Source: Pseudoroseomonas aestuarii (GTDB lineage: Bacteria > Pseudomonadota > Alphaproteobacteria > Acetobacterales > Acetobacteraceae). Taken from it: a stretch of DNA of 64,000 bases. The stretch is taken from positions 24,552-88,551 of the forward strand of contig NZ_JBHSCH010000009.1 of assembly GCF_042651065.1 (NCBI RefSeq), given 5' to 3'. A program made the translations under genes and the position numbers. How positions within the stretch are numbered: the first letter of the stretch is position 1; each line of letters starts with the position of its first letter. Shown in pieces: positions 34,627 through 45,535 of this stretch. Below the pieces are notes generated by a model, which was not told the DNA's origin, searched no databases, and worked only from the letters and a program-made list of their open reading frames with translations.

Positions 34627-35667
34627 TCAGGGAGCCTGTCCCTCCTGGCGGGCGGGCGCGCCCGCCCGCCGCATCGCGTCGTCCACGGCGGCGATGATCG
34701 CGCCCGGGGCGGTGTGGTGGATCATGTGGCCCTCGCCCGGCAGGATGCGGAGCTCGCTCCCCGGGATGCGCGGCTGCAGCCGGCGGGACTGGCGGTCGGT
34801 CGTCACCATCCTGTCCTCCGCGCCCGCGAGGAGGATGACGGGGAACGACGCATCGCCATGCCGGCGCAGCAGGGCCGCGGCGCCGGGGAGCATGAGGGCC
34901 GTGTCGGCCGCGCTGGCGCGGAGCTGGCCGGGCCGGAGGGCCATCGCCCGGGGAAACCCGGCCGTGAAGGCGGCGGGCACCGGCCGTGGGGCGAAGATCC
35001 TGCGCAGCAGGGCCGGCAGGACCGCCCGGCCCAGCACGGGCGAGAGGGTGTGGCACAGGATGTCGCCGAGCAGGGGAAGCGCGGACAGGGAGGGCAGCAG
35101 CACATCCAGCCGCGGGCCCGGGAAATAGTAGCCGGACAGCAGGATGGCGCCCCGCGTGTCGCGCGGCGCGTCGAGCGCCATGGCAAGGGCGGCCAGCGCG
35201 CCCCAGGAATGGCCCAGCAGGAGCGGCTGGTGGATGCCGAGCTGCCGCAGGGCCTTGCGCAGGATCTCCGCCTGCGCGCCGGCCGTCCAGACGGTGCCGC
35301 GCGGGCGCCCGCTGTGGCCGAAGCCGGGCCGGTCGAAGGCGAGGACCCGGTAACGCCGCGCCAGCCCGCCGAGCACGCCGCTCGCCCGGAAGTCCTCGAC
35401 GGTCGCGCCATTGCCATGCAGCAGGACCACCGGCTGGCCCTGGCCCTCGTCGAGGTAGTGGAGCCGGACGCCGCCGACCGTGACGAAGCGTCCCTGCGGG
35501 GCATGCCGCCGTTCCGCCCGCCGGGCCGCCACCCGGTTGCCGAGCGCCAGGGCGCCCAGCACCAGGGCCGCCGCGCCCAGCCCCCATGCCAGGCGGCCGG
35601 GCCTCCCATGGCCGCTCACCGGCTCTCCTTCCTCGACAGCGTCTTCATCCGGGCCGCCCTCCATCAT
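34627..35667 (-). CDS. Alpha/beta hydrolase with N-terminal membrane anchor
   Basis: A 346-residue protein. A helix (about residues 26-44, LAWGLGAAALVLGALALGN) anchors an alpha/beta hydrolase: oxyanion loop VVLLHGNGATVEDF, FDRPGFGHSGRP, nucleophile elbow LLLGHSWGALAAL, acid Asp in LAGAEDRMV and His in GEGHMIHH. It fits serine hydrolases such as esterases or haloperoxidase-like enzymes; the substrate is unknown. Convergent with the NnrD-type gene. Confidence 0.83.
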   Translation of the reverse strand: MMEGGPDEDAVEEGEPVSGHGRPGRLAWGLGAAALVLGALALGNRVAARRAERRHAPQGRFVTVGGVRLHYLDEGQGQPVVLLHGNGATVEDFRASGVLGGLARRYRVLAFDRPGFGHSGRPRGTVWTAGAQAEILRKALRQLGIHQPLLLGHSWGALAALAMALDAPRDTRGAILLSGYYFPGPRLDVLLPSLSALPLLGDILCHTLSPVLGRAVLPALLRRIFAPRPVPAAFTAGFPRAMALRPGQLRASAADTALMLPGAAALLRRHGDASFPVILLAGAEDRMVTTDRQSRRLQPRIPGSELRILPGEGHMIHHTAPGAIIAAVDDAMRRAGAPARQEGQAP

Positions 35668-35817
35668 GCCGGTTGACCTGCCGGTTGAACGTGCCGGCTG
35701 CGGCGCTGTTGCCAGGGCGGCGGAATGCGCGGCGGCGGGCCATGTGCTTTACTGGCCACGCCTGACTGGCCATGCCTTGGCAGAGCAGGCGCGTGTCACC
35801 AGGAGCCCCTTCCCGCC

Positions 35818-37350
35818 ATGTACAATCACCGCATGCGCCGCCCGTCGCTGATCGACAAGGTTTGCACCGCCGAGCAGGCGGCGGCGCTGATCCGCGACGG
35901 CATGACGGTCGGCATGAGCGGCTTCACGCGCGCGGGCGAGGCCAAGGCGGTCCCGCTGGCCATGGCCGAGCGGGCGGCGGCCGACCCGTTCAAGATCACC
36001 CTGATGACCGGCGCCTCCCTGGGCAACGACATCGACCGGCGGCTGACGGAGGCCGGGGTGCTGCGCCGCCGGCTGCCCTTCCAGGTGGACCCGGTGCTGC
36101 GCGGCGCCATCAACCGCGGCGAGGTGATGTTCATCGACCAGCACCTGTCGGAAACGGTCGAGCAGCTGCGTTCCCGGCAGATGGGCCCGATCGACTACGC
36201 CATCGTGGAGGCCGTCGCGATCCGCGAGGATGGCGGGGTGGTGCCCACCACCTCCGTCGGCAACACCGCGACCTTCGCCATCCTGGCGGAGAAGGTGATC
36301 GTCGAGATCAACCTCAGCCAGCCCCTGGCGCTGGAGGGGCTGCACGACATCTACATCCCGACCCGCCGCCCGCACCGGGAGCCGGTGCCGGTGCTGGCCT
36401 GCGACAGCCGCCCCGGCCTGCCCTACATCCCGATCGAGCCGACCAAGATCGCCGCCATCGTCTTCACCGAGCAGAGCGACAGCCCCTCCGCCAACGAGCC
36501 GCCGGATGCCGAGACGGATACCATCGCCGGCCACCTGATCGACTTCCTGAAGCAGGAGGTGAAGCAGGGCCGCCTCGGCATGAGCCTGGCGCCGCTGCAG
36601 GCCGGCATCGGGACCATCGCCAACGCGGTCATGCACGGCCTCATCAACAGCCCGTTCCGCGACCTGCGCATGTACAGCGAGGTGCTGCAGGACAGCACGA
36701 TCGCGTTGTTCGACTCCGGCAAGCTGGCCTTCGCCTCCGCCTCCTCGATCACGCTGGGGCCGGAGATGACGAAGCGCTTCAACGCCGGCCTCGAAGGCTA
36801 CAAGCAGCGCATGGTGCTGCGGCCGCAGGAGATCAGCAACCATCCGGAGGTGATCCGGCGCCTCGGCATCATCGGCATCAACACGGCGCTGGAATGCGAC
36901 ATCTACGGCAACGTCAACTCCACGCATGTGGACGGCACCCACATGATGAACGGCATCGGCGGCTCCGGCGACTTCGCGCGCAACGCCTACATGTCGGTCT
37001 TCGTCGCGCGCTCCACGGCGAAGGGCGGCGGCATTTCCACCATCGTGCCCATGGTGACGCATGTGGACCACACCGAGCACGACGTGGACATCCTGGTGAC
37101 CGAGAACGGCCTCGCCGACCTGCGCGGCCTGGCCCCGCGCGAGCGGGCACGGACGGTCATCGCCCGCTGCGCCCACCCGGATTACCGCGATGCCCTGCAG
37201 GATTACGCGGACCGCGCGGCCCGCGAGCGCGGCGGCCATACGCCGCACCTGCTGGAGGAAGCCTTCGCCTGGCATCTGCGGCGCCAGCGCACCGGCAGCA
37301 TGAAGCCGGAACCGGCGGCCGGCCACGGCCAGCCGCAGGCCACCGGCTGA
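35818..37350 (+). CDS. Acetyl-CoA hydrolase/succinate:acetate CoA-transferase
   Basis: A 510-residue enzyme of the class I CoA-transferase family (AarC/Cat1/YgfH type). Features: MTVGMSGFTRAGEAKAVPLA near residue 30, MTGASLGNDIDRRLTEAG, VEAVAIREDGGVVPTTSVGN, the catalytic Glu region MYSEVLQDSTIALFDSGKL near 283, NSTHVDGTHMMNGIGGSGDF and TEHDVDILVTENGLADLRGL. In acetic acid bacteria AarC moves CoA from succinyl-CoA to acetate and supports acetate resistance; that role fits this lineage but is inferred. ATG 35818 has only a weak ribosome site. Confidence 0.88.
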   Translation: MYNHRMRRPSLIDKVCTAEQAAALIRDGMTVGMSGFTRAGEAKAVPLAMAERAAADPFKITLMTGASLGNDIDRRLTEAGVLRRRLPFQVDPVLRGAINRGEVMFIDQHLSETVEQLRSRQMGPIDYAIVEAVAIREDGGVVPTTSVGNTATFAILAEKVIVEINLSQPLALEGLHDIYIPTRRPHREPVPVLACDSRPGLPYIPIEPTKIAAIVFTEQSDSPSANEPPDAETDTIAGHLIDFLKQEVKQGRLGMSLAPLQAGIGTIANAVMHGLINSPFRDLRMYSEVLQDSTIALFDSGKLAFASASSITLGPEMTKRFNAGLEGYKQRMVLRPQEISNHPEVIRRLGIIGINTALECDIYGNVNSTHVDGTHMMNGIGGSGDFARNAYMSVFVARSTAKGGGISTIVPMVTHVDHTEHDVDILVTENGLADLRGLAPRERARTVIARCAHPDYRDALQDYADRAARERGGHTPHLLEEAFAWHLRRQRTGSMKPEPAAGHGQPQATG

Positions 37351-37371
37351 CAGCCGCGCGGGCCGCCCCGC

Positions 37372-37659
37372 TCAGTCCAGGCCGAGAAGCCAGCGGCCCA
37401 GCGGAACCGCGCGGATCCTGGCGCCCGGGAGCGTGCGGTTGAGATCGGCGCGGTTGTGCATGATCCAGCGCAGGCAGCTGGCCTCGCTGTCGAAGGGCTC
37501 GAACTCGTCCCGGCTGGGCCGCAGGGTTTCCCGGTTCACCAGGTAGCGGGCGCCCTTGCGGCAGCCGGGCGCGCCCGCCCAGTTCCGCTCGGGCGCCACC
37601 ACCGCCGGCACCCAGTAGGCCCGCCCCGGGTCCAGCAGATCGACATCACGCCGGTGCAT
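37372..37659 (-). CDS. Small hypothetical protein (95 residues)
   Basis: The minus strand encodes MHRRDVDLLDPGRAYWVPAV, then ERNWAGAPGCRKGARYLVNR, SEASCLRWIMHNRADLN and LGRWLLGLD. A very strong ribosome site (GGAAGGAGGAGG) precedes the ATG at 37659, which is the best evidence that it is real. No signal peptide, helix or known family. Codon use is like its neighbours. It lies between the succinate-CoA transferase and katG; no function proposed. Confidence 0.6.
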   Translation of the reverse strand: MHRRDVDLLDPGRAYWVPAVVAPERNWAGAPGCRKGARYLVNRETLRPSRDEFEPFDSEASCLRWIMHNRADLNRTLPGARIRAVPLGRWLLGLD

Positions 37660-37753
37660 CGGCCTCCTCCTTCCGCATGGCGCCATTCCTGCCGCGGCGT
37701 TCCGGCGCCGCGGCAGGACGGGGCGTCTCACCGCCGGGCAGGCGCCCGGGCGG

Positions 37754-39967
<2,214 letters not shown>

Positions 39968-40195
39968 GGTCTTGACTTCCTCCCAGGTGTTTTGGGGGAA
40001 GGTTATGCGCGGCATGGGATCGATAGAAACGATTTTTTCCGATTGGCGCGATCGACCGGATCGATTGCCGGTCCCGGCCTGCCGGGCGCTGCGGCGGGGC
40101 TCCAGGGCCGCCGTCCACCTCTCTGCGTGGCCGGACCGCCCGGACGCGGAGGGCAGGGCCGAGGAACAAAGTCCGGGCCTGGCGGTTGCGGCCTC

Positions 40196-41335
40196 ATGAA
40201 GGGCTCCTCAGCATCCTCCGGGCAGCGCCGCCTCCGCTGGCCTCGCATCCTCGGCTCCTGCGCGCGGGGGTTGGGCCTGATCCGGGGGGACCCGGCCCGC
40301 CTGGCGGTGCAGACGGTCCTGGCGGTCCTGGTCACCTACGCGGCCGCCCTGTGGCTGCATCTGCCGGAACCGTCCTGGGCCGTGTTCTCGGCGCTGTTCG
40401 TCATCCAGGGCAGCATCGGCGGCACCCTGACGGCGGCGATGGACCGGGTCCAGGGTGCCGTGCTGGGCGCCCTCCTGGCGCTGCTCTGCGTGTCGGTGAT
40501 CGGCACCGGCGCGTGGCGGACGATCCTCTCCCTGGTGGCGGGGGTCGGGATCATGAGCCTGATCGCCGGCGTCAGGCCGCAACTCAACTACGGCCTGGTA
40601 CCCGTCGCCGTCCTGACCGTCGCCCCGGGCACGGAGCTGGTCGAGGACGGGTTGCTCAAGATCGCCGCCATCGGCCTCGGCGCGTCCGCCGGCGCGCTGG
40701 CCAGCGTGCTGGTCCTCCCCCGCCAGGCCCACCGCGCGGCCGAGCAGCATCTGGTGCAGGCCCTGGCCGGCTGCGGCGCGCTGCTGAGCGCCTGCATGGA
40801 CAAGCTGCTGTCGCAGGATGAGCGGGACCTGCATCCGCTGCACGCCCGCATTGCGCGCGAGCTGGCCCTGGCCGGCTCCATGTCGCGGCAGACGCGCCTG
40901 CGGCGGAAGCAGGAGCAATACGTCCTTCTGTCCTCCCTCCTGAACCAGGTGGAGCGGCTGTGGTACACGCTGGCAATGGCCGACCGCCTCAGCGCGCGGC
41001 CATTGCCGGATGCGGTCCGGGAGGCCATGGCCGCGCCGGTGCGGCAGGCCGCGGGAGAAGCGGAGCGCTTCCTGTACGAGGCCGGCCAGGCGCTCACCTG
41101 CGGCAAGCCTCCGCCGGCGGCCAGCCGCTTCGACGCGCTGGCGCAGGAGGTGGGCAGGCTCGTCGAGCGCCTCCGCGCCGAAGGCCAGCTGAGCCAGGCG
41201 AAGCGCGAGGAGGCCGAGCAGATCCTCGGCCTGTCCCTCGCCTGGCAGCAGCTGAGCCGCAACGTGGAGGATCTCCTGGCGCTGGCATCCGCGGACCAGG
41301 CGGCCGGGGCGGAAATCCCGGCCTGCGGCCGTTAG
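40196..41335 (+). CDS. FUSC-family membrane protein (aromatic acid exporter-like)
   Basis: A 379-residue protein with an N-terminal half of closely packed helices (about 37-180: LAVQTVLAVLVTYAAALWLH; PSWAVFSALFVIQGSIGGTL; GAVLGALLALLCVSVIGTG; ALASVLVLP) and a charged cytoplasmic C-terminal half (about 185-379) with coiled-coil character. The pattern PSWAVFSALFVIQ...G...TLxxAxxRxxGAxLGA is the FUSC/aromatic-acid exporter motif. Members export aromatic acids or small phenolics. Divergent from katG; a peroxide- or phenolic-stress link is speculative. Start ATG 40196 lacks a strong ribosome site. Confidence 0.78.
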   Translation: MKGSSASSGQRRLRWPRILGSCARGLGLIRGDPARLAVQTVLAVLVTYAAALWLHLPEPSWAVFSALFVIQGSIGGTLTAAMDRVQGAVLGALLALLCVSVIGTGAWRTILSLVAGVGIMSLIAGVRPQLNYGLVPVAVLTVAPGTELVEDGLLKIAAIGLGASAGALASVLVLPRQAHRAAEQHLVQALAGCGALLSACMDKLLSQDERDLHPLHARIARELALAGSMSRQTRLRRKQEQYVLLSSLLNQVERLWYTLAMADRLSARPLPDAVREAMAAPVRQAAGEAERFLYEAGQALTCGKPPPAASRFDALAQEVGRLVERLRAEGQLSQAKREEAEQILGLSLAWQQLSRNVEDLLALASADQAAGAEIPACGR

Positions 41336-41362
41336 CAGCAGGGCCGCGCCCCTGGCGCCATG

Positions 41363-42592
41363 TCAGGCCTGCTGCAGCCGCGCCGGCGCCGCCGCGTCGG
41401 CCAGCACGCCGGCCTGCTGGAGTGCCGCGATCCGCTCGCCGGGCAGGCCGGCCGCCAGCAGCACCTCCCGCGTGTGCTCGCCGATCCTGGGTGGCTGCCG
41501 CCGCAGCGGGGCGCGGCTGCGCGCCTCGCCGAACTCCAGCGGCAGGGCGGGCAGCGGCACCTCCGGCCCGCCGCCCAGCGCGGCGATGGCGGTGGAGAGC
41601 AGGCCGCCGCTGGCGGTGAGATGGGGGTCCTGCAGCAGGTCCCCCGGCCTGCCGACCGGCGACCAGGACACCTCGGCCGCCGCGCAGCGCTGCGTGGCCG
41701 CGCCGAATTCCAGGGCGCCGACCGCCGCCTGCAGGGCGGGCAGCAGCCAGGCGCGTTCCCGCACCCGCTGCGCGTTGGTGGCGAGGCGCGGATCCCCCGC
41801 CAGCTCCTCCAGGCCGAAGGCGGCGCAGAAGCGCTCCCACTGCGCGTCGCTCGTGACGCCGATGAAGAGCTGCGTGCCGCAGCTTGCCTGGAACACGTCG
41901 TAGATGCCCCACGCACCGCGGCGGGCCGGCATCGGCGGCGGCGGCTCGCCCATGGCGGCGCCGCCGGCGATGTGCGAGCCCATCAGGAAGGCGGCGGATT
42001 CGAACAGCGCGCTGCCCACGCGCTGGCCTTCGCCTGTCCGCTCCCGCTCGCGCAGCGCGGCCAGCACGCCGGTCACGCCGAAGACGGCGCCGAGGATGTC
42101 GATGACGGAAGCGCCCGCGCGCAGGGGCTGGCCGGGCGGGCCGGTCATGTAGGCGAGGCCGGACTGGAACTGCACCACCTCGTCCAGCGCCGGGCGGTTG
42201 CCGTAGGGACCGCCGAGGTAGCCCTTCAGCGCCAGGTAGATCAGGCGGGGATTGAGGCGGTGCAGATCCTCCCAGCCGCAGCCCAGCCGCTCCATGGTGC
42301 CGGGGCCATAGTTCTCCAGCACGATGTCGGCGTCCGCCACGAGCCGGTGCAGGGTGGCGCGCCCCTCGGGGTGCTTGAGGTCCAGCGCGATGCTGCGCTT
42401 GTTGCGGTTGAAGGTGGCGAAGAAGCCGGCGGCGAAGCCGGGCAGGCGCCGCGTCCGGTCGCCATCGGGCGCGGGCTCCACCTTCACCACGTCGGCCCCC
42501 ATGTCGGCCAGCAGCAGCCCGGCGCAGGGGCCCATGATGGTGTGGCTGAATTCCAGCACGCGCAGCCCTGCGAGCGGGAGCGGGCCGCTCAT
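41363..42592 (-). CDS. Class III (CaiB/BaiF) CoA-transferase
   Basis: A 409-residue CoA-transferase. Family features: LAGLRVLEFSHTIMGPCAGL, LLADMGADVVKVEPAPDGD, NRNKRSIALDLKHPEGR, the catalytic Asp region VLENYGPGTMERLG, and LNPRLIYLALKGYLGGPY. It transfers CoA from a donor thioester to a carboxylate. Its start overlaps the HMG-CoA-lyase-like stop (ATGA), and both follow TctABC on the same strand, so the acid imported by the transporter is the likely acceptor. Confidence 0.88.
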   Translation of the reverse strand: MSGPLPLAGLRVLEFSHTIMGPCAGLLLADMGADVVKVEPAPDGDRTRRLPGFAAGFFATFNRNKRSIALDLKHPEGRATLHRLVADADIVLENYGPGTMERLGCGWEDLHRLNPRLIYLALKGYLGGPYGNRPALDEVVQFQSGLAYMTGPPGQPLRAGASVIDILGAVFGVTGVLAALRERERTGEGQRVGSALFESAAFLMGSHIAGGAAMGEPPPPMPARRGAWGIYDVFQASCGTQLFIGVTSDAQWERFCAAFGLEELAGDPRLATNAQRVRERAWLLPALQAAVGALEFGAATQRCAAAEVSWSPVGRPGDLLQDPHLTASGGLLSTAIAALGGGPEVPLPALPLEFGEARSRAPLRRQPPRIGEHTREVLLAAGLPGERIAALQQAGVLADAAAPARLQQA

Positions 42593-43548
42593 GCGGCGCG
42601 CGCCCGGAAGGCGGCCAGGCTGCCGCCGCGCAGCGCGGCGCTCGGCAGGGTGTGGCCGACGATGCGCTCGGCCAGGTGCCCCGCCGCGATCAGCGCGTCG
42701 GCGTCGATGCCCGTGGCGATGCCCATCTCCTCGCAGAGCAGCACCAGCTCCTCCGTGGCGATGTTGCCGGGCGCGCCCTTGTGCGCGGCGAAGGGGCAGC
42801 CGCCCAGGCCGCCCACGGTGGAATCGTAGCGCGCGACGCCGAGCCGCAGCCCCGCCATGGCGTTGGCGATGCCGAGGCCGCGCGTGTCGTGCAGGTGCAG
42901 CCGCAGGGTCAGCTCCGGCCAGCGCCCGCGCACCGCCCCCACCACCCGCTCGATCCGCGCCGGCGTCGCCCAGCCCATCGTGTCGGCGAGCGAGAGGTCG
43001 TGGATCGCCTGGCCGTGCTCGGCGGCGATGGCGAGCCCGTCGGCCACCGTCTGCACCACCTGCTCCGGGGTGATGTCGCCGGCGAAGTTGCAGCCGAAGG
43101 CCGCCATCACGCCGACGCGCCCGACCGGGATGCCGGCGGCGAGATGGGCCGCCGTCTGCCGCCGCATCGCCTCGATGTTGCCGGCCCTGTCGCGGTTGAG
43201 GTTGCGGCGGGAGAAGGCCTCGGAGGCGGCGAGGGAGATGGAGCCGGTCATGCTCAGCCGGTCGCGGAAGGCCAGGGCGCGCTTCAGCCCCGCCTCGTTG
43301 AACCACAGCGCGTTGTAGGCAACGCCGGGCTTCGGGGTGAAGCCGGCGGCCACCGCCTCCGCGTCGGCCCAGCCCGGCACCAGCCTGGGCGAGACGAAGG
43401 AGCAGATCTGGATGTGGCGTATGCCGGTGCCGGAGAGCGCGTCGATCAGCGCGATCTTGTCCGCGCTCGCGATGGGGCCGGCCTCGATCTGGAAGCCCTC
43501 GCGCGGGCCTTCCTCGAAGATCTCGATGTGGCTGGGAAGATCGGACAT
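42589..43548 (-). CDS. Hydroxymethylglutaryl-CoA lyase family enzyme
   Basis: A 319-residue TIM-barrel lyase of the HMGL-like family. The catalytic Arg lies in EGPREGFQIE near residue 14; metal-binding His pair in LRLHLHDTRGLG near 205; and the signature loop GGLGGCPFAAHKGAPGNIAT with the catalytic Cys near 240. Such enzymes split 3-hydroxy-3-methylglutaryl-CoA to acetyl-CoA and acetoacetate, or citramalyl-CoA and relatives. Paired with a CoA-transferase it forms an activate-then-cleave route. ATG 43548 is chosen because upstream residues in the frame lack similarity and run into the permease end. Confidence 0.88.
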   Translation of the reverse strand: MSDLPSHIEIFEEGPREGFQIEAGPIASADKIALIDALSGTGIRHIQICSFVSPRLVPGWADAEAVAAGFTPKPGVAYNALWFNEAGLKRALAFRDRLSMTGSISLAASEAFSRRNLNRDRAGNIEAMRRQTAAHLAAGIPVGRVGVMAAFGCNFAGDITPEQVVQTVADGLAIAAEHGQAIHDLSLADTMGWATPARIERVVGAVRGRWPELTLRLHLHDTRGLGIANAMAGLRLGVARYDSTVGGLGGCPFAAHKGAPGNIATEELVLLCEEMGIATGIDADALIAAGHLAERIVGHTLPSAALRGGSLAAFRARAA

Positions 43549-43585
43549 GCGGGGCGACTCCGTTTCTGGGGCGGGAAGGGCGCGT

Positions 43586-45097
43586 TCACGCGCCGCGCGC
43601 GGCGGCGGCCTCGCCATGGCGGCGGCGGGCTTCCCGGACGATGGCGACAAGGATCATGCAGGCGGTGACGGCGTGCAGGGCGAGGGCGAGCGGGCTTTCG
43701 AGGAGCGTCCAGACATCGCCGCCGCTCGCGGCCATGGCGCGGCGCAGGCTCTGCTCCATCGGCGTGCCGAGGATGATGCCGAGCACCACCGGCACGAGCG
43801 GGATGCCGAGCTTGCGCAGCAGGTAGCCGAACACGCCGAAGCCCACCATCATCAGCAGGTCGAAGGAGTTCTGGTTGACCGAGTAGACGCCGAGGAAGCT
43901 GACGGTGACGACACCCGGCATCAGGTAGTGCGGCGGCACGGTGAGCAGCTTCGCGAAGAGGCCGACCAGCGGGATGTTCAGCACCAGCAGGATGACGTTG
44001 CTGACATAGAGCGCCGCCACCAGCCCCCAGACGATCTCCGGCTGCTGCTGGAACAGCAGCGGCCCCGGCTGCACGTTCAGCGTGACGAGCATGCCGAGCA
44101 TGATGGCCGTGGTGCCGCTGCCCGGCACGCCGAGGGTGAGCATCGGCACCAGGCTGCCGCCGGCCGCGGCGTTGTCCGCCGCCTCGGGGGCGGCGACGCC
44201 GCGCGGGTCGCCTTTGCCGAAGGTGCCGTCCTTGTCGGAGACGCGCTTCTCCAGCGCGTAGCCCATGAAGCTGGCCAGGGTGGCGCCGGCGCCCGGCAGC
44301 ACGCCGATGACGAAGCCGAGCAGCCCGGCGCGCAGCGAGGTGGCGGGGTAGGTCAGCCGGCGCAGCGCCGTGCTGCGCCGCCCCACCGGCACCTGCTCGA
44401 CCGGGCCGGACCGCCGCTGCTCGATGTAGACGAGGAACTCGCTGATGGCGAAGAGGCCGATCGCCACGATGACGAAGTCGATGCCCTCGTACAGCTCGTA
44501 GGCGCCGAAGGTGAAGCGCGGGATGCCGGTGGCCGGGTCGATGCCCACCGTGCCGATGGCCAGGCCCAGCAGCCCGGCCACCAGCGTCTTGGCCGGGTTG
44601 CCGGTGGCAATGCCGCCGACGATGACGATGGCCATGACATAGAGGGCGAAGTATTCGCGCGGGCCGAAATGGATGGCGGCCATGGCCAGGGTGGGCGCCA
44701 GCACCGTCAGCCCGATGGTCGCCAGCGTGCCGCCGGCGAAGGAGGAGATGGCGGAGATCGCCAGCGCATCGGCCGCGAGCCCCTTCTTCGCCATGGGGAA
44801 GCCGTCGATGCAGGTGACGACGGCGGAGGAATCGCCCGGGATGTTGAGCAGGATGCTGGCGATGCGCCCGCCGAACATGCTGCCGTAATACACGCTGGTC
44901 AGCAGGATCAGCGCCGAGACGGGCGAGAGGTCCAGGCTGAAGGCCAGCGGGATGAGGATGGCGATGCCGTTCACCGGCCCGATGCCCGGCAGGGCGCCGA
45001 TCACCGTGCCGACGAAGCAGCCGATGAAGGCCACCAGCAGGTTCACCGGCTGCGTCGCGACGGTGAAGCCGTGCGCGAGGGAGAAGAGGGTGTCCAT
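43586..45097 (-). CDS. tctA: Tripartite tricarboxylate transporter, large permease TctA
   Basis: A 503-residue permease with about twelve helices. Family marks: LVAFIGCFVGTVIGALPGIG near residue 25, ILLTSVYYGSMFGGRIASIL, NIPGDSSAVVTCIDGFPMAK near 85, and the repeat-half partner FVIGVLPGAGATLASFMGYA, plus PGSGTTAIMLGMLVTLNVQP. TctA moves carboxylates with proton or sodium gradients. It lies seven bases after tctB on the same strand. Confidence 0.94.
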   Translation of the reverse strand: MDTLFSLAHGFTVATQPVNLLVAFIGCFVGTVIGALPGIGPVNGIAILIPLAFSLDLSPVSALILLTSVYYGSMFGGRIASILLNIPGDSSAVVTCIDGFPMAKKGLAADALAISAISSFAGGTLATIGLTVLAPTLAMAAIHFGPREYFALYVMAIVIVGGIATGNPAKTLVAGLLGLAIGTVGIDPATGIPRFTFGAYELYEGIDFVIVAIGLFAISEFLVYIEQRRSGPVEQVPVGRRSTALRRLTYPATSLRAGLLGFVIGVLPGAGATLASFMGYALEKRVSDKDGTFGKGDPRGVAAPEAADNAAAGGSLVPMLTLGVPGSGTTAIMLGMLVTLNVQPGPLLFQQQPEIVWGLVAALYVSNVILLVLNIPLVGLFAKLLTVPPHYLMPGVVTVSFLGVYSVNQNSFDLLMMVGFGVFGYLLRKLGIPLVPVVLGIILGTPMEQSLRRAMAASGGDVWTLLESPLALALHAVTACMILVAIVREARRRHGEAAAARGA

Positions 45098-45103
45098 CGC
45101 GCC

Positions 45104-45535
45104 CTATCCTCCGAAGGCGAGGCCGGGCGGCAGCGGGATGCCCAGGAACCAGTCGAAGAGCGCGAAGAAGCCGAGGCTGGTGGCCGCCCCGCCCATCAGC
45201 GCCTGCGGCAGCCGCGCGCCCAGCATGGCGGTCAGGCAGGCCACCAGCAGCAGCGTGGCCAGGATGAAGCCCAGCGGCTGCAGCAGCAGCGCATAGGCCA
45301 CCAGCGCCATCACCGTGGCCAGCTGCGCGAGCAGGTATCGCCCGCTCGACCATTCCGGCTCGGGATCGGGGCGCAGGGCCAGGTAGAGGCCGAGCAGACC
45401 GATCGGCGGGGCCAAGGCCTCGGGGAACAGGGCGGGGCCCATCGGGTCGCCGAAGCCGACGCTGTAGGACCCCGCCTCCCAGCCGTACCAGCCGGCGAAG
45501 AGCGCCAGCAGCACGCCCACGATCCGGTCGCTCAT
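45104..45535 (-). CDS. tctB: Tripartite tricarboxylate transporter, small subunit TctB
   Basis: A 143-residue protein with four predicted helices (about 5-22, 38-55, 68-105 split in two, 118-135) and the TctB-type opening MSDRIVGVLLALFAGWYGWE with GFGDPMGPALFPEAL. The four-base overlap with tctC and close spacing to tctA show one operon. Confidence 0.87.
   Translation of the reverse strand: MSDRIVGVLLALFAGWYGWEAGSYSVGFGDPMGPALFPEALAPPIGLLGLYLALRPDPEPEWSSGRYLLAQLATVMALVAYALLLQPLGFILATLLLVACLTAMLGARLPQALMGGAATSLGFFALFDWFLGIPLPPGLAFGG

Noticed and set aside
40016..40070. OxyR binding site before katG
   Set aside because: CGAT repeats are suggestive but the spacing of ATAG/CTAT half-sites does not fit the known OxyR pattern.
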